Part shown: piece by piece, positions 13,346 to 27,062 of the stretch
Numbering within the stretch: the first letter of the stretch is position 1
Layout: every line of letters starts with the position of its first letter
Source: Brugia malayi
Taxonomy: Eukaryota > Nematoda > Chromadorea > Rhabditida > Onchocercidae
Reading direction: 5' to 3'
Assembly: GCF_000002995.4 (NCBI RefSeq)
Contig: NW_025062475.1
Location: 5,832,187-5,896,186, forward strand
DNA: 64,000 nucleotides
Notes under the pieces: model-generated
Told to the model about the DNA's origin: nothing
Database searches by the model: none
Seen by the model: the letters and a program-made list of their open reading frames with translations, nothing else
Translations under genes and position numbers: made by a program

Positions 13346-15351
13346 CAATTTTAGCTTGTCAACAAAATGCTCGCTTCTACCCATTTTACTTCCACATATG
13401 CATTATTTGAAGAAATGAAGGAATTCAGCACGACTGTAACTTCATCGATCTCTTTGAAAAGCAATAAATATAGCGGTACGTACATTTTATCAATACTTCA
13501 AAGATTTTCACAAATGATATGCTTTTGTTATCAGTCTTCTTTCTTATCACTATATCTTCTCCATTCGTTTCACATTCTATATTTTCTCTCCAATAATCAT
13601 GATTGTAATGATCAGGTAATCTTGTACATGACTTCTTCTTGCGGCTTTATTGCATTGCTTCTATCATGCTTAGATGATAGCTTACAATGCTAAATTTGAA
13701 AATATGCGAAGACAACATGGAGTAGATCTCTGATGATGTGATAATTACGGCTAAAATATCTGAGATTTTTTCTAAGCTTTTATTAATTGGAATGTTCCTT
13801 TACTTTTGCTTACTTCAGAATCTTTCCTTCACAACTATTGTTGTTACCTTACATCTCATAGCAGTAATAAAATTTCAACCGAATGATCATTGAAATAAAT
13901 TATTTTCTCCTCTACTATCTTTCCTCTTAATTTCATTTTTTTTTTTTCTTCTGTACAATTTCTGCTCAGTGTATTATCTTCCTTAACATAAAATTCTTTT
14001 AGCATTAAATTTGATTCAAACTTTCATGCAGCAAATTATGATTGCTATTTTATCGTAATGCAATAGTATCATAATGTTGTTTTTATCTTCAACTCATTTT
14101 CTCAATTTGTGTCACATATCTTGTCAACTGTAACGTTCTTTTATCATAACGCTTCTTCTGGATTGCATTCAAATGCTTTCACATAGAAAACGTGTTTTTC
14201 TTTTGCTGTCTCATTTCCTCTTTTGACATCGAATTCTAAAGTCTATTATTACTCCCAGTTCATCCTTTTCTAAAACAAACCTGTTTGAAATAATTTTTCA
14301 GTTTATTTCTTTCTCCAAAAATTTTATTAATAGATTTGTCAATTTAAAAGGAGTCAATTAACAAATAGATGTGAAATTAGAAATTAAAAATACTCTAATC
14401 AAAAATCTTCAAATAGCACTAATACATAGCTGTTACTGTCATTGTAATCATGTCATCCTTTTAGAAAGCAATTTGCAGAAAAAATGCATTATTAATTTGT
14501 CGTCAAACCTGTTCATTTTTAAACTTACAACTCTAGAGTTTTCCTTCCAATTCGGATGATAAATACGTGACGCAATGTTTCCTCATACAACTTCGTTTTC
14601 TTAAACATTCATTAATCCATTTCGATCAGTATTTTTCCTTTCATTTGTAGGGAAAAAATTTAGGCTCAAGTGATCTTTTGAATGTATTATAAAAGTAGAG
14701 TGAAATATTTGTATAGGAATAATCGAAGATGAAATTTGAAACTACAATCTTAAAGCATATCTCTTCAAGCATTTGTCCAAATGTCAGCTTCGTCTTTACC
14801 TCGGATATGATCACATTGGTTGGATATAATCGCGCGAAATTAAATGCATCGGTCACTCATCCAACGTTGATAGTCATCTGTAACGTATTGTTGTATTCGA
14901 TGACAAATGTAACAAAAGCGAAAATATATTTGGCCTCGAATAGAAATATCGGAGAAAGAATAAAAGCATGATAATTCAGAAGTTCTGAAAAAAAAATGTT
15001 AGGACGACATTTTTGCAATGATTTTGAAATACTACTTTTATTTTCCACCTATCATAAAATAGTGATACTTATAGGAAGTATTGAAACATTTCAAAATGGT
15101 GAAAATAGGCATTTGCCAATAAAATTTCTTTATTTTTGTAAGAAAAATATTAAAAGATTATTGCAGCATTGATTCCTACTTGAACAGTTTACCCTTCTAA
15201 TCTAATAGTTTATCTTTCATAGTGACGTGTCGCACCTTCCATGCATAACTTCAGAATTGAAAATAATTGCAATTCATCACCTCATTTTTCTTAATTAATT
15301 TACTATATTCGTTTGTAACGTGTTTTTTCCCATGAATCCATTCCATTTCAA

Positions 15352-15420
15352 TGTATGCGTATGTATGTATGTGTGTGTGTGTGTGTGTTTGTCTGCCTGT
15401 ATGTGTATGTGTGCACATGT
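15352..15420. repeat. TATG/GT microsatellite
   Basis: A run of TATG and (GT)n units with a pure GT core of about ten units, decaying into TGTCTGCCTGTATGTGTATG. Confidence 0.9.
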
Positions 15421-16667
15421 ATTAGTTGAGTTGTGGTGATTTTCGTCCCTTTAAAACAATAAAAAAAGAACCCTCAGAAAGAAAAAAATGTATCGACGAA
15501 TGTCGAAGGTTAAATGAAGAAATAATTTGTGTTCTAATGTAACAAAAAGAGGACACTGCTGTTTGAAATATATTCCATTTTGAAGGTCATTGATGAGTGA
15601 AAGTGATGGTTACCAGGTTTGAAATTAGCAAAAATCTTGCCTTAATTTTGGGTATAGCTTTCCGGTATACTGAAATATCTTGTCACTTTTTCCTTTTTTT
15701 TCTTTTCATTATCCAAGTTGTAGAAAATAGTTTTGAGTAATACATTAAATGCAAATTAGTGATTGAGAGGTTGAAAAGAAAAGACCGCCACAATGAAATT
15801 AGTAGATCTTAATGGGTTTGATTTTGTTTGATTGAGAAAGGTTCACTAATTTGAAAAAAGCGAGATACGATGAGCAATTTGTACTCATCGATGTATCATA
15901 ATTGGACTACTGGATTTAGTAAGTTAAAAAAAAGTAATTAAGCTTTTTAAAAAAAACGAGATGATAAGTCTCGGAAATAATCTATACGCATACTATCTCC
16001 TTACTAAAAATAAAAATGATAATTAGCCAAGAAGTTGATCAACAATTACTGAAGCTTAATTTACAAATCAGAAAAAAAAAAACTGTTAAGTTGATGACTG
16101 AACATTCTATTTTGATACTATCGTTTATGTAATGAAGGTTAAAGGCTGGTAACAATGAAATATTTGCATGAAATTGAATTGTGTTAATTACCATAAACAT
16201 ACACGGATACACACGTGCACACAGGTATAAGTGCTTTACAGCAAAGTGCTTTATGTTCACAAGTTAAATTAGATTAATATAATATAGGTTAAAATAATAA
16301 ACTAATGTAAATTAGATTGAACAAAAGATAAGCTTTACTGTGATACTGGAATAGACAAACACGGTCATATGTGCACATACAAGGCACAAACAGATTTTTA
16401 CTAATACAAAAGTGAGCCTGGATAATAATTATGTCAGGGAAAGATTTATTAAAGATGTGCTATTACCGGAAAGTGGGTGGAGCGGGCAGAACAGAACAAT
16501 ATTTACATGATTCTGTTCACTTGTATAAAGGCAGACATAAATAAACAAGTTGACATGATGCACGCTATATGAAAAAGTTTACAAAATTTATCTACCATAG
16601 GTAGGGTATGACATATATCTGTTGTGAATATTGCTGGTTGCAACTGAGTTCAGTTGAGGTATCCTTA

Positions 16668-16730
16668 AAAGTGTCGTTGTTGTCGTTGTCATTTCGCTGT
16701 CGTTATAGTCGTCATCACCGTTGTCGTTGG
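16668..16730. repeat. Degenerate GTCGTT-rich simple repeat
   Basis: GTCGTTGTTGTCGTTGTC-like trinucleotide-based sequence with interruptions, clearly richer in CG than its surroundings. Confidence 0.6.
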
Positions 16731-17815
16731 AATGGTCACTCTTTTAATGCAACAGTATGTGTAGTGGTTCTTTTTCTGAAATACTGCTCATTGCTACTTG
16801 TTTCAAATTAATCATATCAGTTTAAACTTCTAATGTTTAAAAGAAAAATGATTTTTTGAAATATTTCATTCTTTACGATCAAGAAGTAATTGAGAATCAA
16901 AATTAATTTGTTTCAAAAATTGAATTTACAGAAATGCTAGCAATGATTGTAATCTTTTGATATTTCGCACTAGTAAAATAATAGCAACGACGATAAAGCA
17001 AAAACAGATATTGTTTGGTATTACATTGTTCTGTTTAGCTTCTTCTAAACTGTGTATTTGATATCTGGGAAAGATTTAAAAGAAAAGAACTGATCAATAT
17101 TATCATTGGTTTCATTTATAATTGACGCACACTAATCTGTAACCGGTATTTACAGGTATTGTAAAAAATTAGTTTTGCTACTGAGAGCAGAATTTTGGTA
17201 ATATATTTTTTTTCTCTTTTTTGATCATCCAAGATACAAGGACATTTAAATTTGTGCGCAGCAGCGCAAAAGTAGCGTCGATGACGCATTTCTAATAGAA
17301 TAACCAGATAGGCGGAATAATCAAACAAGCAACAGATTTTCCCTTCCTTTTTAATGTATGGTTGTTACTTGCTGTTAGCTTTAGTTTAGCATCATTAAGG
17401 TTACGAGATGCCATTTTTAGCAGTTAGATGCGATACTGATGGTAATATCCCGTGAAGGCAAAGCAAGACAAGACAAGGCAAAGCAATCACCACCATCATC
17501 ATCACATCTGCAAGCAGAGTGATACGATAGACCTATTCCGGTTTCCCGCAAGAAGCTCCTTATTTTCGTTATTTCTTTTCGACTTCCACCGTTATTGCTT
17601 GTTGCTAACAACGATAACTGCTATTTGCGCTCTCTTTTCCACCTATCTCTATTGCGTTTTATTTACTCCGAAAAAAAAGTGAAATAATAAACAACGAAAA
17701 AAAAAAAAAAACGAAAAAACGTCGCTAATTAGCCTAATATTTGTTCTTAGACGTAATCGTACGTCTAAAACAATAATTATATCCAAGAATTATTAACTGT
17801 TTTTATACTTATTTG

Positions 17816-20800
17816 ATGATGACTATTGTGGCCCAATTATCACACCTTATTATTTTATTACTACCTATTGAAATATGTGAAGCAATATTGTTAATAAACA
17901 CAACATTACCAATGCTACCCGGTATGGATGTGATGAGTTCAAATAAGGAATTACACATTGGTATCATCGAACGAGTATCCAAAAGTGAATTCAGTTGGCT
18001 CAGGCGTCGACGTCAAATTATTGCTGGACCATTATATGAATGGCCATCCATAACAATCCCCTATATTATATGGGGTGGAGATTGTGAGTTTTTTTTAGCT
18101 TTCTCTTTTTAATTCCTAAAACTTTTCTTAATTCGCAAAACAAAATTTTAATTTTTAAGTATCTTTCTATCAAAATTTTAAGGGTTTTTCTATCATTTTA
18201 GCATAATATTATTCTGTAGGCATCTTCATTCCTTCTGAAACAATTAATTACTTTTCACTTTCACTGAATGCCCCTCAAATTCGAAACAATAATTTATATA
18301 TTTGCTTGATAAGTTAAAAGAAATGCTAACGTATTTGTTTTACAAACAAATTAACATTAGTTATTGTTGCTGCTGTCGTTGTTATTACTGTTGTTTGTTA
18401 AAATGGTTATCTTCTGAAATATTTATGAATTAATAATTAAAAAAGTTTGAAATGCATTCAATGAAACATAATTGCTTGTGTATAGCAAATACTTAAATAT
18501 AAATTGATGTGCTTATTTTATTTTATTCTCCAATAATTTTAAATTTGAACTTTATTATATTATGATGGTATTTGATGCATATGAAACAAGGAGGAGGAAA
18601 ACAACAGAAGGAAAAGATTTCAAATTTCAAGGAGAAGGATGGAAAAGAGCGGAAGGAAGAGGAGGAGGAATTGCAAAACAAGTCTTTCGTTATTTCAAGT
18701 TTTTTGCCCTTTTAAGTCTCTTCGTTTAAGTGTGTAACAATAACAACAACAACAACACTATAGTATTAATTTATATTCAATATTAATTACTTGATTTTCC
18801 TCATCTTTGCTATAGAAATATAATAGCTAATATTAAATTCATTAGCAAATAGATAATGAAACGAATTTATGAATTTCTTTGAAATATAATGGTTAATGCG
18901 ACCTTTCTTAAATGATTGTTTTTTGTGACTTCTAATGAAATATTTCATTCACATTAAATAATCATTAAAAAAAAGGAAGAAAAAGTAATATTAAAAGATA
19001 CATCAAAAAAAAGTTTTATTATCTGCTCCTATCTAGATTATTTGATTTGACGTGATATCAACCTTACCACAAGTATTTCGAAGTTTTGTTACAAATAGTT
19101 GTCTCTATTTGTGAAATGAAACACTTCAGTATGCAAAGAGATAAGACCTATCTTAGTAATCTGATATGTTAGCTGAATCTACTTTAAAAACTTTATGCAT
19201 TATTTCGACCTATCTTAGAAACCTGATGCGTTAGCTCAACCTATATTAGCAATCTGATATGTTAGTTTGACCCCTCTTGACTGCCTTAGAAAGCTATAAT
19301 ATGTATCTCTGAAGAGTTTGTTTTATCACTTATGTCTATAAGTTCTTTAAAAATAATACTTTTACAGGATTTAATTGATTGTTTAAATGCATACACATTT
19401 TACTAATTCCTTTTCGATTCATAGTCTGCAGTTAGGCTTTTGTACACTAATAAATTGTATAATTTTTTAATTAAATTGTATAACTAAACCTCTCGCCATT
19501 TTCTTCTCAACTTACGTTCCATGACTCTAATATTTTCCTTATTTACATTCATAAAAACCCAAATATGATAAAATGGAAAAGTGTTCGGTTCATAGGATAA
19601 AAAAGTATGAAAAAAGTTTTACATCTGATAAAAGTTTCAGTAAAGCTAGTTTTCCTGATTTACAACGAAATAATGTTTTGCAACAGTATTATTTTGATAA
19701 ACTTGAATAATCCTTAAAATTAAGTTATTTACATAAACCAGAATTTTCACTGAATTAAAAAATCTCCTAATTGTTCCTATTCCGCTATTAAAATGCTTCT
19801 TTTCATTCAATTGTTTGAATGCAATTTGTGTGTAATGACGATAAGTGTGCAATTGGTAGAATGAGAGAAATTCTGGTATTTCTGCAGGCTGTTTGACATT
19901 TTTATTCTAAATTCAATTTACAACTCTTTCAATGTCATAATATAACAAACGCATGCTAATAACAATGTTTGATTTGATTGCCAACAAGAAACATTTCAAT
20001 GATATCAACACTGATATCATTAAAATAAATGGCAGCGTAAAAAAGAAAGAATTGTTAATTTATATTGAGGAAAACTATGCAATATGACATCTGATGAGAC
20101 TAATTATTGCATTTTTGATAGAACCGGATGGAACATTTTTTTTTTTTTTTTAATTTTATTTGAGTGATTTAAGACAAATGAAGGCAACTACAAAAATCAA
20201 TTATTTATTTAAAGGATTAAGCGTAATTATTGAGATATGAATGAGATTTCAAACTAATGTAATTTTGTCGATTTGAATAGGCATTAAGCTTGTCGTAAAT
20301 GAAGCAAAACTTTGGTGACAAAAAGCTGATTTCCTCATCAAAATAATCTATTTCTTTTTTACAATCTGACAAGGATAAATATTGTAGCGATAATAATTAT
20401 TAATTAATATATTTATAGGATTGATCATAGTTTACGTTGCAAATTTTTGCTTGATCACCTCTTGTCAAAAGTTTCCAACAAAAAATTTTTATTGAAAATT
20501 TTGAAATTTTAATTTGGCTGTTGAATGCAGTTTAATTTAGCATTTAGCAATTTGGTGGAAAAAATGATAAATGATAGCATTTTACTAATAAAAAGTAAAA
20601 ATTTTAACAAAAAGATAATTTCTTTTATATATCAAAGAGGAATAAAGGTCATTCATTGGTTTAACAAAAGAAGGAATGAAATGTTCCAGATGGTTACACA
20701 TACTGTAATATTTGTTACTTCCCCAAGAGAAGGCATATTTCAAATTAATTGTAAGTAATTCTTCTTGACTTTTCAATTCTTATTTCACTAATTTTATGCA

Positions 20801-22853
20801 ATTTTAAATTAGTTTACAATTTAGCAGATTCATCCGGATAAAAAAATCTCGTTTCCTTCCTTGAATTTAATTAATTGATAGAGATAATGAAACAATACTA
20901 TTGCAAGGAATTAAATAAATCATGAAATGAGGGAGAGAGGGAAAGAGGAAAAGAATGAGAAAGAGAAGAGCAGTACAAGGAAAATATTTGTTTACATTTT
21001 CCTCACTACTACCACTACTTGTTTTTACGTTGCATTTCTGTAACCAGCTTGAATTGGTGATTTTAATTAAAACAGATGATAAGCAGTCATTATCTACATT
21101 ACTATCATCATTATCATCTTCACAAATCATAATCATTGTCATCACTACCATCATCATCATAAATTATAATCATTATCACCATCATTATCAATCAATCAAC
21201 TGAAAAGATTTAAGCTCATTTCACTTTTCGTTAAGCATAATGTAGATTTTATTCGAAAGTTTGAGACCATTAATGGAGAAATTTTTTATCCTGAAAACAT
21301 AGTAAAGGAAACATCATTAAAATAGATAAAATCGATGAGAGTAAAACTAGTGTGAATTTATATTACATCAGAATTTATATTAAAATATTATTTCATTAGT
21401 GTATTACATTAGAATATAGCATTAATTTATATTACATTAGAACCTTTTAGGATTAATGTTATAATTTAAAAAACAATTTATGCATAAAATTTATTGGGAA
21501 CATTTGCTAAACATACTCTTACAAAATTTTTATTAATTTACAACAACTAATCAATAATTCAACAACAAATTTGGTCATTCGTTAAAGTCTGGCGCATATA
21601 TCAATGTTGAATTGTTCGTATTTGCAATTATTTTAGAAACAGATCGATTTGATCATAAATAGCTGAAAATAACAAAAATTCGAAAAAGTTTGGGAATTCA
21701 AGTTGTTCTTATTTTATGATTCTTTAGAGTCAAGTATTCCATCTGAAAATATTTAAGTAAAATAAAATCGAATAATTCAATTTGAAACAATTCAGCTTCT
21801 GATGATGACATTTTTCGCGACAATTGTTCGTTAAGTTTCGCACATATACATCTCTAGCCATTATCTTTCCAATATTTGATCTGATCTGAACTACACGTCA
21901 TTATTTTCTTGTAAAATGTGTGCGTATTTGTTATGTTCTCATGCAATTGACGTCACTCGAATCTTAGATACTTTAATTTTCTAATTTATTGAGCGTTTTT
22001 AATATGACATTTTGTAAGGGTATCACATAATATAATAGTACGAGTTTCATCTTTGGTTGATATCTGTATTAGTAATATGTTAAGAGTATCAGTAGTAGTT
22101 AATAACGATGAAGCAACTTTTCCATGTCCTTATTGAACCACAATTCTTTATTTCATTTATACTACTTGAATACTACTGAATATTCGACAACTTTAGGGAT
22201 ACTTTTAATATTCTCGATGTCCGTCCATTTGTGTATTCATCGAGTATTCAATCGATAATTTAATGTAAAATAATAATTCAAAGAAATATGAAACCACAGT
22301 AAATGCGAAATGCTACTCCTTTTTTCTGAAGCAAGAAGTCAAAATGTCAGGAGTTAAAGATAAAACAATAAATATATGAGTAATGACAATAATAATAACT
22401 AATAATAAATTTTCATGTTTGGTTAATTTATGAAATTAACCTCAACGAACTGAAAGTTTAAATGGTCGTGTTAATTCTGTATATAAACCATGTTTAATGA
22501 AATTTTTTTGATGTAATTAATCATACTGTCAAATTTTTACTACTTTCGTATGACACACATTTGATGAGAAAAATTTCCCATGACATCAGCTGAAAATTAG
22601 CGAGAACAAATAATAACGAACTGAAAGGGAAATTTATTTCAGATGCTTTTCGAAATCTTATCCGACGTGGAATACGTATGTGGGAAGAAGCTACATGTTT
22701 AAGGTTTCAAGAAAATTTGCAAGCAAGAGATGCAATCAGGTATATTTTTTTCCGCTTTTGCAGTGAAAACAGTTTTTCATGTTTACTCTGATGCTTATTT
22801 AAAATGGTAAAATTTTTTTGATCTCAATTTAGTTTATTCAAAATAAGTGAAAT

Positions 22854-22888
<35 letters not shown>

Positions 22889-25800
22889 GTAGTTTATAGA
22901 TATGTACTTGAACGAGGTGATAGTTGTTTCACAGAATATATTGGAAGAAATGGAGGATATCAGGATATCATCATAGGGAGCGAATGTGCCGAGGTAACAA
23001 TTTATGTCTGACTTATCAAAACTCGTTTTTTTTTTTATTTCCAGTTTTTATTTTCTGTCTGGTTTATTTTAATGACTGTGTTTTGATTCACTTTTTATGA
23101 AATTACTCATATGGCTTGCTTATCCAATAACAATAATAGTTTTCTTGATATTAACTAATACAAACATTTTTATTTATACTGAATTGAAAAGGAAAAAAAA
23201 AAACTTATTTCCAAAATCATCAAAAATTCACAAATAGTGATAGCAAGTAAAATTATGTCTATGTCTTAACATTCATTTATATATATGGATCACAAAAAAG
23301 CAAGTTTCAGAATACCAGTTTGAAGACACTTTTGTACGGGGATGGAAGTAAATAGTGGGGGAAAAAAGGAAAGTTATTCAATTCAAATCATTTGAATAAC
23401 CCTCCGTAATTGAAATAGTAATTTAAAAGCGTACTTGAACAATCTTTTTATTTTTGAAGAATCAGTTTTGAAAGAGAATTAACTGATGAATAAATCTTAT
23501 GGCAAAATTTAACAATGAGTGAGTAAATATTAATTTGATGATTTGATTATCTATGGCGAAAATAAAGAGTAGGTATTGTATAGGCAGCATCTCTAAAGGC
23601 ATATAATACGAATAGTCAGTATTTTAACAAACTTATTAAATTTTAAACTGAAATTGTAAGCTTCGTTAAAGATTCAACCATAACAAAGTTCAGTATGTAA
23701 TAGCGAATGCCGTCATCAGTACGATGTGCATAATGATTAGAAAATTTTCATAGTCCGTCACTTGCTGGCAACGTATTTGTCTCACAGGTAGAGTCATCTT
23801 AGTCATCTTATCAAATGTCTCTCCCTAATGGGAAACAATCATTCATCAATGGAATAGCTAGAATATCTAAAGGAATACGTTGTGGCACACGAAACAGGAC
23901 ATGCACTGGGCTTCTGGCATACCCATCAACGGCCTGATCGGGATCGATACATCTCAATCAACTGGAAAAATGTTATGGATGAAGCTACAGCATCTTTCAT
24001 GCCATTTCGGAGTATGCTTCAAGCATTTGGTATTAGACAAGTAAGTTTTATTTTGTATAAAATAAAATTTCAATATTTTTATTTGTGAAAGATTTTTAAA
24101 TTTGTTAGAAATGCTTTCATTGAAAATGGCAGACATTTCTGAACAACTTTAATATAAAATCTAAACGTCACGAATTAATGATACCTTTGCAATGAATATA
24201 ATATATTGTTAAAAATGTTAAAAAATATTTTTTTTAATTTTTAAAAGTTATATTAACGATTTGTAAATATCTTAAGTACGGTAAGTAAACATTTACAAAA
24301 TTTTGATAAAAGCCACTTGAGCTGACATATTATTTTCATCTTGCATTTCATATCATGAATACTTAAAAAATGCTTAGGCTTCTATTCAATCAGTTGTCTG
24401 ATTTCTAAGTTTTTATTATTTCATTTAGTTTTATTCTATTTGCATATGCTTTGTCCTTTTAATCTTAAGAATTTAAAATTCATTTCAGTTTAAAATCACG
24501 AATCAACGAGACATTTGCAATGAATGCATAACACATTGTTAAAAAATAGTTTTAGAATTTTTAAAAGATATAAAACATTAGAGGGCAAAGATGAAGGGAA
24601 AGAATGGAATATTCATCACTGATAATTTAAGTTGTGCATACATTAATTTGTTAAGGAAAATGCCTTGATGTCCTTATTATTGTTCTGTTTTGTAAAAGTT
24701 CTTTATATAATGTTTGATGTGAAGTATTGGTGACAGAGGGCTCAACTTACATGGAATGCTCTTGCTGATACCAAATAATCCGGTAATTATTAATGATCAG
24801 GCAAAAGGTAAATTAAGTATTTTAACATTTGAGACTTTTGGTACCATCAAGAGCACTCCACAGAATGAACTTCCTTCTTCATACTCAATCTATAATATTT
24901 TTGAAGATAAACGTAGAAGAATTATTTTTCAGATTTCTTCAAATTTCTCATATTTTCAGATATCACCTCGACGTATACCTTATGATTATGGTTCATTAAT
25001 GCATTATCATGCTGTGGCGCATGCTGTCCGTGTATCTGATTTCACTATTGTTCCCAAGGAACTGAAATATGTAACGACTATGGGTACCGAGAAAATGGCT
25101 TTTTTGGATGCCAAAGTGATCAATGATATCTACTGCTTAAGTATATCATTCACAATATGCTAAGATTAAGCAATTAAACGTTGAACTCAATATTTAACAA
25201 GGAAAGACAGTTTAAAGTTGGATCATATTTGAACATATCTTATTATATTTACAGATGCTTGTGCAGGTCGACGACTACGGCGTTGTTTAGCAGGAGGTTA
25301 CCCAGATCCAAATAATTGCAATCGATGTCGATGTCCAGAGGGTCTAGGTGGCTATGATTGCAGTATATTGCAACCATCGAGTAAGAAACGTTTTTTTTTT
25401 CCTTTTTTTTTTTTTCTAGAAAAAGTTTCTTCCAACTTTCATGTTTAATTATTCAAGTTATTATCGAGACATGCATTTGTCACTACTGTTTGAAAATATG
25501 CAGAAAAAGGGAATAAGTTTTACGTTGATGAGTTTCATGTACATCTTGATGCCATATAAATTATCGCTCATTATGGAAGCATTCGTTTCAGTTTAAATTT
25601 AAAGTTTCAGCCTATTTTCTTTTAAGCAAAAGATTTCCATTTTACTGATAATCATGCTTATCATAATAATAAACGCGATTATCAGATGTTTCACCTTTCT
25701 TTCCACTCTTCATCAGAACTAGTTTTGAGACGAATTATGTCTTGCGAAAGGAAATTTTCGAAAACAGGTTCACTTCAAGTGCGAAACATACAAGAGATGG

Positions 25801-27062
25801 TACTATGAGAATACTTTACAAGGGAGAGAGAGGTATAGGGAGAGGATGGGAAGAGAGAAAGGATTTACAATTCGCAGATTGAAATTTCACTCATCTCTCT
25901 GGTTGTAAATGACATGTATTTAAGTAAATATGTTTATGTTTGTGAATACTGATTGCTCGGATGTGTTTGTAATCGGAGAAAATGAGAGAGAGAAAGGTCG
26001 GTATGCTGATAAAATTCTAAGAATCTTGAAGAGTTTTTACTGATTTAAGACTTCGAAGAAAAAGCTGAAACGTATAATGGAAATGGAAAACTGAAGGAAG
26101 AAAAGTGAGAACATTAAATGAAAAGAGAATTTAAGTTTAAATCTATTGATGGAATCCTTAGACTAATGGAATTCAAGGTCAAAAAAGGTAATATAGATTC
26201 TAAGAAGGTTTGCTATTGCAATTTTAGTTCGGAAAAATATTTCTAGCATGTGGTGCTGAATTACATGCAACAGATAAATGGCAAACATTAACCAGTCCAA
26301 AAGGTGGAAATATCGATTGTTATTGGAGGATATCGGTAAGCGATATGAATTCTTGATCAATTAGATATTAACATTACTAGTATTAGTGATAGCTTCATTC
26401 ATGTACTGATAATGATTGCTATTAATTATTCCTCTAATCACTCATTATTATTTCCACGCGACACATTTTGTCATTATTTTTTTCCTACATATTTACTATT
26501 TAGTTTTGTTTTTTTTATACTTTTCGTTATTTCTTATGTTCCTTTCTTTCACAAAAGACTGCTTCAGTTCTATTTCTTCATTTCCGGTAAAATAGGCTTA
26601 ATTATTTCAGGTTCCGGCTGGAAATCGAGTACGTTTTCGTCTTAGTGACGGAGAATTTCCATGCTCATACGGGTGCCAATCATATGTAGAAATTAAGCAT
26701 AAGCTTGATATTAGGTTGACTGGTTTTCGAAGGTATGGTTTTAGTTTTCAATTATCTTTCTAACTTCATTTATCATCACTGATATTGCATATCATATATA
26801 GATCATAGTGAGAAATGAGCATAAGCTCAATGTTCTTCTTGTGGTTTCTAGTTTCGTTAGTATTAGAAGCAAGGAGACAAGTGTTAACCACAATTATTTA
26901 TCACAAAGATTTGTGTTTTCCATAATTACTTCCTCTTCTTTTAGTTGTTGCTATCGACCAAAAGAAGATTCTATATCAGAGAGTAATCAAATTTTCGTTA
27001 TCTTCCATCCAAATGGAAAAATGGCAAGATTCACTCTTCGATATATCAGACAACAATTATAG
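17816..27062 (+). CDS. Secreted astacin metalloprotease with EGF and CUB domains (NAS type)
   Basis: Nine exons in phase: 17816-18083, 22643-22739, 22888-22993, 23873-24040, 24960-25140, 25255-25380, 26247-26335, 26611-26732, 26945-27062; 424 aa. Residues 1-23 are a signal peptide. A short prodomain contains LPGMD, possibly the inhibitory aspartate switch, and ends in a furin-type RRRR at 63-66. The astacin domain follows ([13 protein letters not shown]...). The zinc site is [11 protein letters not shown] (His163, Glu164, His167, His173), followed by the RPDRD segment typical of the family; the Met-turn is YGSLMHY. Four cysteines are placed as in astacins. An EGF-like module ([17 protein letters not shown]) and a ~105-residue CUB domain (exons 7-9) end the protein; there is no thrombospondin repeat. 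Worm NAS proteases act in cuticle, hatching or tissue degradation; the role here is unknown. The acceptor of exon 4 is weak, so its start is the least certain (23858 is an in-frame alternative). Confidence 0.92.
19145..19275. repeat. 32-bp minisatellite, three copies
   Basis: Unit ACCTATCTTAGNAATCTGATA continuing as TGTTAGCTNA. The second and third copies are adjacent; the first is separated by about 35 bases. Confidence 0.7.
21070..21195. repeat. ATC/ATTATC simple-sequence tract
   Basis: Degenerate trinucleotide tract (ATCATTATCATC, CATCATCATCAT) in intron 1 of the astacin gene. It creates spurious open frames on both strands. Confidence 0.75.
22856..22884. repeat. T29 tract at an intron end
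   Basis: A run of 29 T followed directly by AAG and exon 3 of the astacin gene (22888), so it acts as the polypyrimidine tract of that acceptor. Confidence 0.85.

Larger units (their letters stand above)
12250..17815. other. Intergenic region between divergently transcribed genes
   Basis: The palmitoyltransferase starts leftward and the astacin rightward, so this 5.6 kb holds both upstream regions. No exon chain was found. Open frames at 12867-13154, 13367-13693 and 17452-17682 have no recognisable motif. Minisatellite and microsatellite tracts lie at 13256-13345, 15352-15420 and 16668-16730. Confidence 0.6.
18084..22642. other. Large first intron of the astacin gene
   Basis: Exon 1 ends GATT|GTGAGT and exon 2 starts TTTCAG|AT in matching phase, so no exon is needed between them. 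This 4.6 kb intron is about ten times longer than its neighbours. It contains purine-rich tracts (about 18590-18680 and 20930-20970), a 32-bp minisatellite (19145-19275) and an ATC-rich stretch. No independent gene was recognised in it. Confidence 0.7.

Noticed and set aside
13367..13693. 108-codon plus-strand frame
   Set aside because: Composition is AT-rich with no motif, no upstream exon and no good splice context; chance is likely.
20525..20758. 77-codon frame inside astacin intron 1
   Set aside because: Exon 1 and exon 2 of the astacin gene already match in phase, and the sequence is lysine/asparagine-rich noise typical of AT-rich introns.
20867..21203. Open frames on both strands at the ATC-rich tract
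   Set aside because: Both are products of simple-sequence repetition.
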